Assembly: GCA_005408345.1 (NCBI GenBank)
Contig: SEMN01000594.1
Coordinates: 246,084-310,083, forward strand
Length of the DNA: 64,000 nucleotides
Origin: Macquaria australasica
Taxonomy: Eukaryota > Chordata > Actinopteri > Centrarchiformes > Percichthyidae
Direction: 5' to 3'
A program made the translations under genes and the position numbers. Below the pieces are notes generated by a model. That model was not told where the DNA came from. It saw nothing but the letters and a program-made list of their open reading frames with translations, and did no database searches. Positions 59,738 to 64,000 of the stretch are shown here, one piece after another (position 1 is the stretch's first letter; the number at the start of each line of letters is the position of its first letter).

Positions 59738-60900
59738 TGTAATAATGTGAGCGACTTACCTTTTGCAGATAGAGAATTAGCCCTTTTAGGATGGCATAGA
59801 AGGTCTTCCAGCCTCTCTTCCCTCTTGGTGCTGTGAGGAGGAGAACAGGTGTAGTTATGGACACAGATACAATATCATGCGGGCAAATACAAATGAACCT
59901 CTCCCCAAATTATGAATAAAAAAAACAATACAAAGAAAAATGACAAAATGGCAATACAGCAGTGTATTATGCTTTTGTAAAAGATCTACTTTAATTTAGT
60001 GTTCTCTGCTGTAGCGGCAGTTTTGCCATATACCAAATTTCATGCAGGATTTAGGATTTAATGGCAAGGAATTAAAGTGAAAGATGCTTGTGGATTTTGC
60101 CTTTTTTCTTTCCTTGAATTGAACTTTACTGTCGGTGCAGCTAACACCACACAACAGTTTGGTTTTGGTGACTTGCAAGTAAAAAGACGTCCAACTGTGT
60201 TTTAGATTATAACCTTTATTTCAACTGCACTTGTATGACGCAAGTTACAGTTTCTGCAGGATCTCCTGGTAAAAGCTGCACACAAGCGGTAAAAAATAAA
60301 ATCACTGTTATGCACGAGTTTTAAAATGAGATGCCACTGCAGTAACGGCGGCTTATTTACTCATCTTCAATCCGGATTCATCTATTATGGTCTTGATACG
60401 TAATACCAGTGGTGGAAGAAGTATTCAGATCCTTTACTTGAGTAAAAGTAGCAGTATCTTTTACTTAAGTACAAAGTAAGTACAGTACTTGAGTAAATAT
60501 GCTTAGTTAAATTCTGCCTCTGTATTATTATACAGTATTACTGTGTGCTGCAGCATTTTAGGTAAACGAAGATTCAGCTGAGCAAACTGTATCTGCTGAT
60601 GACGATCAAAGAAATTGTTTTGTTGACTTCTGTTTCAAAGGGCGAAGATGAATTTTAAAACTGGAGATGAAGAAGTGTGAACGAGAGGGTCCAATTTGAC
60701 GCGTACTTCTCTTGCCGTCCGAGTCGGCGTGGACTTTGCGGACCAGGAACCCGTTCTTGTACAGCAGCATGCCGGACGGCTCCGACCCGTCCGACAGGGG
60801 CTTCCCGCTGCTGCCCACCCGCTTCATCGACCGGGAAGCGGTGGAGTCGCACAGGCTGTCCCCGAGCTCCGAAAACGACTTCCGCAGCTCGTCCTCGTCG
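55165..60900 (-). CDS. psd: EFA6/PSD-family Arf6 guanine exchange factor (3' part, 6 exons seen)
   Basis: PSD proteins activate Arf6 at the plasma membrane and dendritic spines through a Sec7 domain, and bind PIP2 through PH. Six exons join in frame to about 328 residues, stop TGA 55165-55167: 60707-60900, 59760-59830, 58249-58406, 56196-56340, 55543-55686 and 55165-55437. The PH domain runs from GMLLYKNGFLVRKVHADSDG through TPRGKRGWKTFYAILKGLIL and RTADWRVYLFQAPNAEQMQS to TRINTVAAMFSAPPFPAA. Then comes SQKKFSRPLLPGTMSKLSEE, a coiled-coil region, and AHSSPTLQDSSQASQISQAS. Sec7 and the N-terminus are not in the window. The family is certain. Proximity to chuk, as on human 10q24, favours PSD (EFA6A), but PSD2 is possible. 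Confidence 0.88.
56370..56429. repeat. (CA)n microsatellite
   Basis: About 28 CA units with one interruption, just upstream of the PSD-family exon at 56196-56340 (minus strand), beginning about 30 bases from its acceptor. Confidence 0.9.
56854..56909. repeat. (CA)n microsatellite
   Basis: Twenty-eight uninterrupted CA units in the PSD-family intron between 56340 and 58249. Confidence 0.9.
57065..58035. mobile_element. Non-autonomous DNA transposon (family B) interrupted by a second element
   Basis: The outer ends tggccaaaactatgtggacg (57076) and gtgtccacatacttttgacc (58008) are inverted copies of each other. Inside, tttacatgcacataagtaac near 57409 is inverted at ggttacttgagtgcatgtta near 57870, marking a second inserted element of about 480 bases. 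Outer-element words resume after it (gtatgctgtagtattaacat, caaggggcccaaaccttgaa). No transposase frame remains. It lies wholly inside a PSD-family intron. Confidence 0.65.
59682..59732. repeat. (TA)n microsatellite
   Basis: About 25 TA units, 28 bases from the donor side of the PSD-family exon at 59760-59830. Confidence 0.9.
60405..60510. repeat. AGTAC-rich repeat (family F) in PSD-family intron
   Basis: It reads agtggtggaagaagtattca, gatcctttacttgagtaaaa, gtagcagtatcttttactta, then cagtacttgagtaaat. This is the clearest left end of family F in the window. Confidence 0.55.
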
Positions 60901-62380
60901 CTATGGAGACAACAAATAAATAAATAAAAACAAGACTCCATGGTGATCAACACTTATGTGTCACGTCTCATTAGCAATAAACACATCATCATTCATCCTG
61001 TCCACTTGCCTCTCACTGTGTGCTCGTTACACAAGGAACAAGAGGTCCAGAGATTTCACACACTTTCACACACAAACTTTCATTTCATGCAGCACACATG
61101 AGTAATAATATCGCTGTCCTCTGCTGGCGCCTTGGCAGAGCTTTTTGTTGCACAGGACATTTACAAAGCATCATGTGTCCTGGGGGGTGGGTGGGGCGGT
61201 GGTGGTGGGGGGACCTGAGTGAAGAAGCTGCCTTCAAAGCTTTAACTGTGTGTTTTCCTTCCTGCTCTCCTGAGAAGAAGTCCACTCTGCTTGATCAAAA
61301 AAGCACCAGAGCAAAAAAAGTGACAGCATCTATCTTAAAACAGGGGCATCACTGCTGCTCCTCCTCCTCCCGACGAAGCCTCATAGAGGTGAGGAGGACT
61401 GCTGTTCCTTTACAGACTCACACAGCACCAAGAAAAGGTGAGAGAGAGGAGGCGTTTGTGGATAGTTTAAATCTAAAATTAGCAGAAACAAGGATGAATG
61501 GTGCTAACATACCTTATAGCACAGTAATACAGCAGACAGTCTCAGTCCTTTAAATGTTTAGAAAGAACGGAAATGTGAACATCTACATTTCCATGTCAGC
61601 TCTGTCTGCTGAGGATGTTCGTGTGATACAATCCAAATCCTTTTCTCTTATTTGTATTCTTGATACCTGATCCAAACTTTGTATTGTTGCCTTTTGTAAA
61701 GCACTTTATTGTAATTCAGAAAACACAAACTTTATTATGATATTGTTATTATAGCTGGACTAAATTGAAGGCCGTGCTTTTTTCCTGTTTTTTTTTTAAA
61801 GGGGTTTGGTTTTGGGTATGGGGCAGATATTCTGTCGCCTTAATTCTTTATATATTTATTTTCTTTCTATTTTCATTTTGTCTGCTTCCTGTTTCCCTCC
61901 TCTTCTGATTCCATAGTTTACAGTAATATTGATGTTTAGAGGATGAAAAATGCATTGAATTCTCTATTTATTCCCCCTCCTAATTTATATTTATCTTATC
62001 TGTCTTAACTGTTGTCTTAACTGTAAGTTTACTTACAACCTGTCTGATCATCAACGTTATCATTACTGATAGGAATAAGAAAATAATGGGTAGGAAATAA
62101 ACTGACTCATCCTTTAATTCTAATTAAAAACTGGTCAAAAGAAATCGCCAGCTCACCTAAAAAGTCTGAGTCTGGAGCTCTGACGTGTCTCAGAATATAA
62201 TGTAATGTACCAGACTCCATTCTTTATTAAGTACGTTTTCAGGCTCAGAGTTTCTGCTGGCGGAAGTGAAGTTTTCGTGCACATCCCTCGTTAGGATCGG
62301 GCCTCGAGGAGCCGGCTTTGGAAATGAGGATTCTGATGAGCTGCTGGGTTCAACTGCTGCTTTAACTACTCTCATGTGCA

Positions 62381-62428
<48 letters not shown>

Positions 62429-63519
62429 ATTCCCTGCAAAACAAGTCTCTTTATGAATGTCTTTTCTCTCTCTTTTTATCCAAAAAGTGATCAGAACATT
62501 TATATTTTTGTTGTAATCTGGATTTCTTACCCCACCCAAATGCCGTTTTTATCTCACATTTTTCTATTTTTAATGTGTTTCATTTATTTCATTACTGTTT
62601 TAATACCAATTTTTAAACGTCCAATTTTGTTTTTATCTTAGTCTATAATCTTGTCTACTAGCGCCTTTCTTAATTTTTTTTTTTTGTGTTTTATTTATTT
62701 TATTACTGTTTTATTACCATTTTTAAACGTTTTATCCTCCATTTTCTTATCTAATATTCTTGCTTATTTTTAAATGTGCTTTATTTATTTCATTACTGTT
62801 TCAGGACCATTTTTTATATGTTTTTATCTTAACTCTATATTCTTGTCTACTAGTCCCTTTATTATTTATTTTATTATTGCCCTTTTTTAAATGTTGTATC
62901 TTTATTATTTGTGTATCCGTCAGCATTTCTCTTCATCTGTTTGTTAAAATCCTTGCAAACCTCTGCTTGTTAAGTACAAATAACAAATATTATATGGATA
63001 TACAGTATATATCACAGTATATAATATATAATGTAAGTTAGAGAGAATATGTATTTGTGTTGTGTTTGAATGACAGACAATACTTCCTATACACGTTGCT
63101 ACAGCAGTGCTAATCCCATTCTCTTCTAAATGATCCTCTACAATGCCACAGTGTGCACTGTTTTTAAAGGGATTTGTCACATTAGGAGACGATAGATGCT
63201 TTAGGCTACAAACACCGAGTGTCTCTGCATCTGCGTAGTGAGGTATCATGGCAATTCCACTTGTTACCTCACCAGGCGGCACCCATGCAAAAGTTCAGCC
63301 TGAAAATAGAATAATGGCTGGATGCCGAACCCCCCCGAGACCACGCTATGAGTAACCAACAGTACATAACAGCAGTTAACCCCGTGCAGGAGCCGGAGAG
63401 AGAAAGGGAGGCAGAGACGGAGCCAATGAGCATGTAGCCTGTTGCCTGGTAACTGCCGGCCTGCATGAATCCCAGTCTACACAGAGACAAGGTGGAGAGG
63501 AGCTGGAGAGAGTGGGGGG
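60901..63519. other. Upstream intron of the PSD-family gene, no exon seen
   Basis: No Sec7-like exon was recognised on the minus strand, so this stretch is taken as intron. It contains a GGTGG-rich patch at 61188-61212, a (GT)n tract at 62383-62427, and AT/T-rich DNA from 62460 to 63000. A duplicated T-rich module (tttatttcattactgtttta) recurs near 62580, 62695 and 62785. Confidence 0.4.
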
Positions 63520-64000
63520 ATGGATGGAGGAGAGAGAGAGAGAGAGAGAGAGCAGAGAAAAAAAAGACAAAGCTGATCCTTCTCAGATGGCAGAACATTA
63601 TCCACTATAATATGAAAGGAAACAAGAGGAGAGGTTACGAAAAGAAAAGAAATTAAAAGAAAGGGAAGGGGAAAAGGTGGAGAGGAGAGGAAAAGAAAAG
63701 AAAGGACAAGGAAAGACAGAACAAATACAGGCAGGAAAAAGGAAATGAAAAGAAAAGAATGAAAGGAAAACAAGAAAAAAGAACAGGAGAGAGGAAACGT
63801 GAGGACAAAAAGGAAAAGAAAAGAAAGAAATGGAAGGAAAAGAGGGGAGACGAGAGGAAAAGAAAAGAAAAGGAAAGAAAAATACAGGAATGAAAAGATA
63901 AAACAGAAAAAATACAGGCAAGAAGAAAAGGAAATGAAAAGAAAAGAGTGAAAGGAAAAGAAAAGAAAGGAGAGAAAAATATTGGAAACAAAAGGAAAGG
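63520..64000. repeat. Long polypurine tract (GA microsatellite plus AAAAG-type minisatellite)
   Basis: From 63528 a (GA)n run leads, after a short normal stretch, into about 390 bases of almost pure purine built of gaaaagaaaag, gaaaggaaa and gaggaaaag variants. The phrase gaaaaggaaatgaaaagaaa recurs near 63740 and 63925. The tract continues past the window end. Confidence 0.8.

Noticed and set aside
61020..61553. A 177-residue plus frame
   Set aside because: Serine-rich, no domain, no splice or codon-bias support; inside a PSD-family intron.
63477..63991. Frames of 98-112 residues rich in F, S and L on the minus strand
   Set aside because: Translation of the polypurine tract; no splice, start or domain evidence.
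1..64000. CRISPR array, operon, prophage, retroviral or LTR element
   Set aside because: No spaced direct repeats, no bacterial gene structure, and no gag/pol-like frames or paired LTRs were seen on either strand.

Overview
The window is vertebrate nuclear DNA, almost certainly from a ray-finned (percomorph-like) teleost. Genes are split into many 60-340 bp exons with short introns and GT/AG boundaries. Protein families are vertebrate-specific. Introns and spacers hold many (CA)n tracts and short dispersed elements of kinds common in teleost genomes. I saw no prokaryotic, phage, CRISPR or operon structure.

Layout: (1) 1-12820 (+), the 3' part of an unconventional myosin-XV-like gene. 25 in-frame exons encode about 1,000 residues: proline-rich linker, FERM-like segment, SH3, MyTH4 and C-terminal FERM; the motor lies upstream of the window. 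(2) 12862-17330, spacer rich in repeats, with one open unidentified exon at 14586-14744 and a possible terminal exon at 15009-15069. (3) 17704-29655 (+), adam8: 23 exons for prodomain, active-site metalloprotease, disintegrin, cysteine-rich, EGF-like, transmembrane and proline-rich tail. (4) 48735-35948 (-), chuk (IKK-alpha): 21 exons that join in frame to 762 residues, with a long 3' UTR probably reaching about 33930. adam8 and chuk are tail to tail. (5) 60900-55165 (-), the 3' half of an EFA6/PSD-family Arf6 exchange factor: PH domain, coiled coil and C-terminus. The Sec7 exons are upstream, beyond the window. A CpG-rich promoter with a perfect CRE palindrome lies just upstream of chuk.

The genes are independent transcription units, not an operon. 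They act in actin-based transport or hair-bundle biology (myosin XV), shedding and adhesion (ADAM8), NF-kB signalling (CHUK) and Arf6/endosome-actin control (PSD). All exon models were made by reading splice sites and checking phase by hand; no alignment was run. I found no convincing undescribed system. The best leads are a (TG)n tract directly abutting a 3' splice site, a GC-AG intron, a chuk NEMO-binding motif that lost both flanking leucines, a nested transposon, several strong fold-backs, and the orphan exon at 14586-14744.
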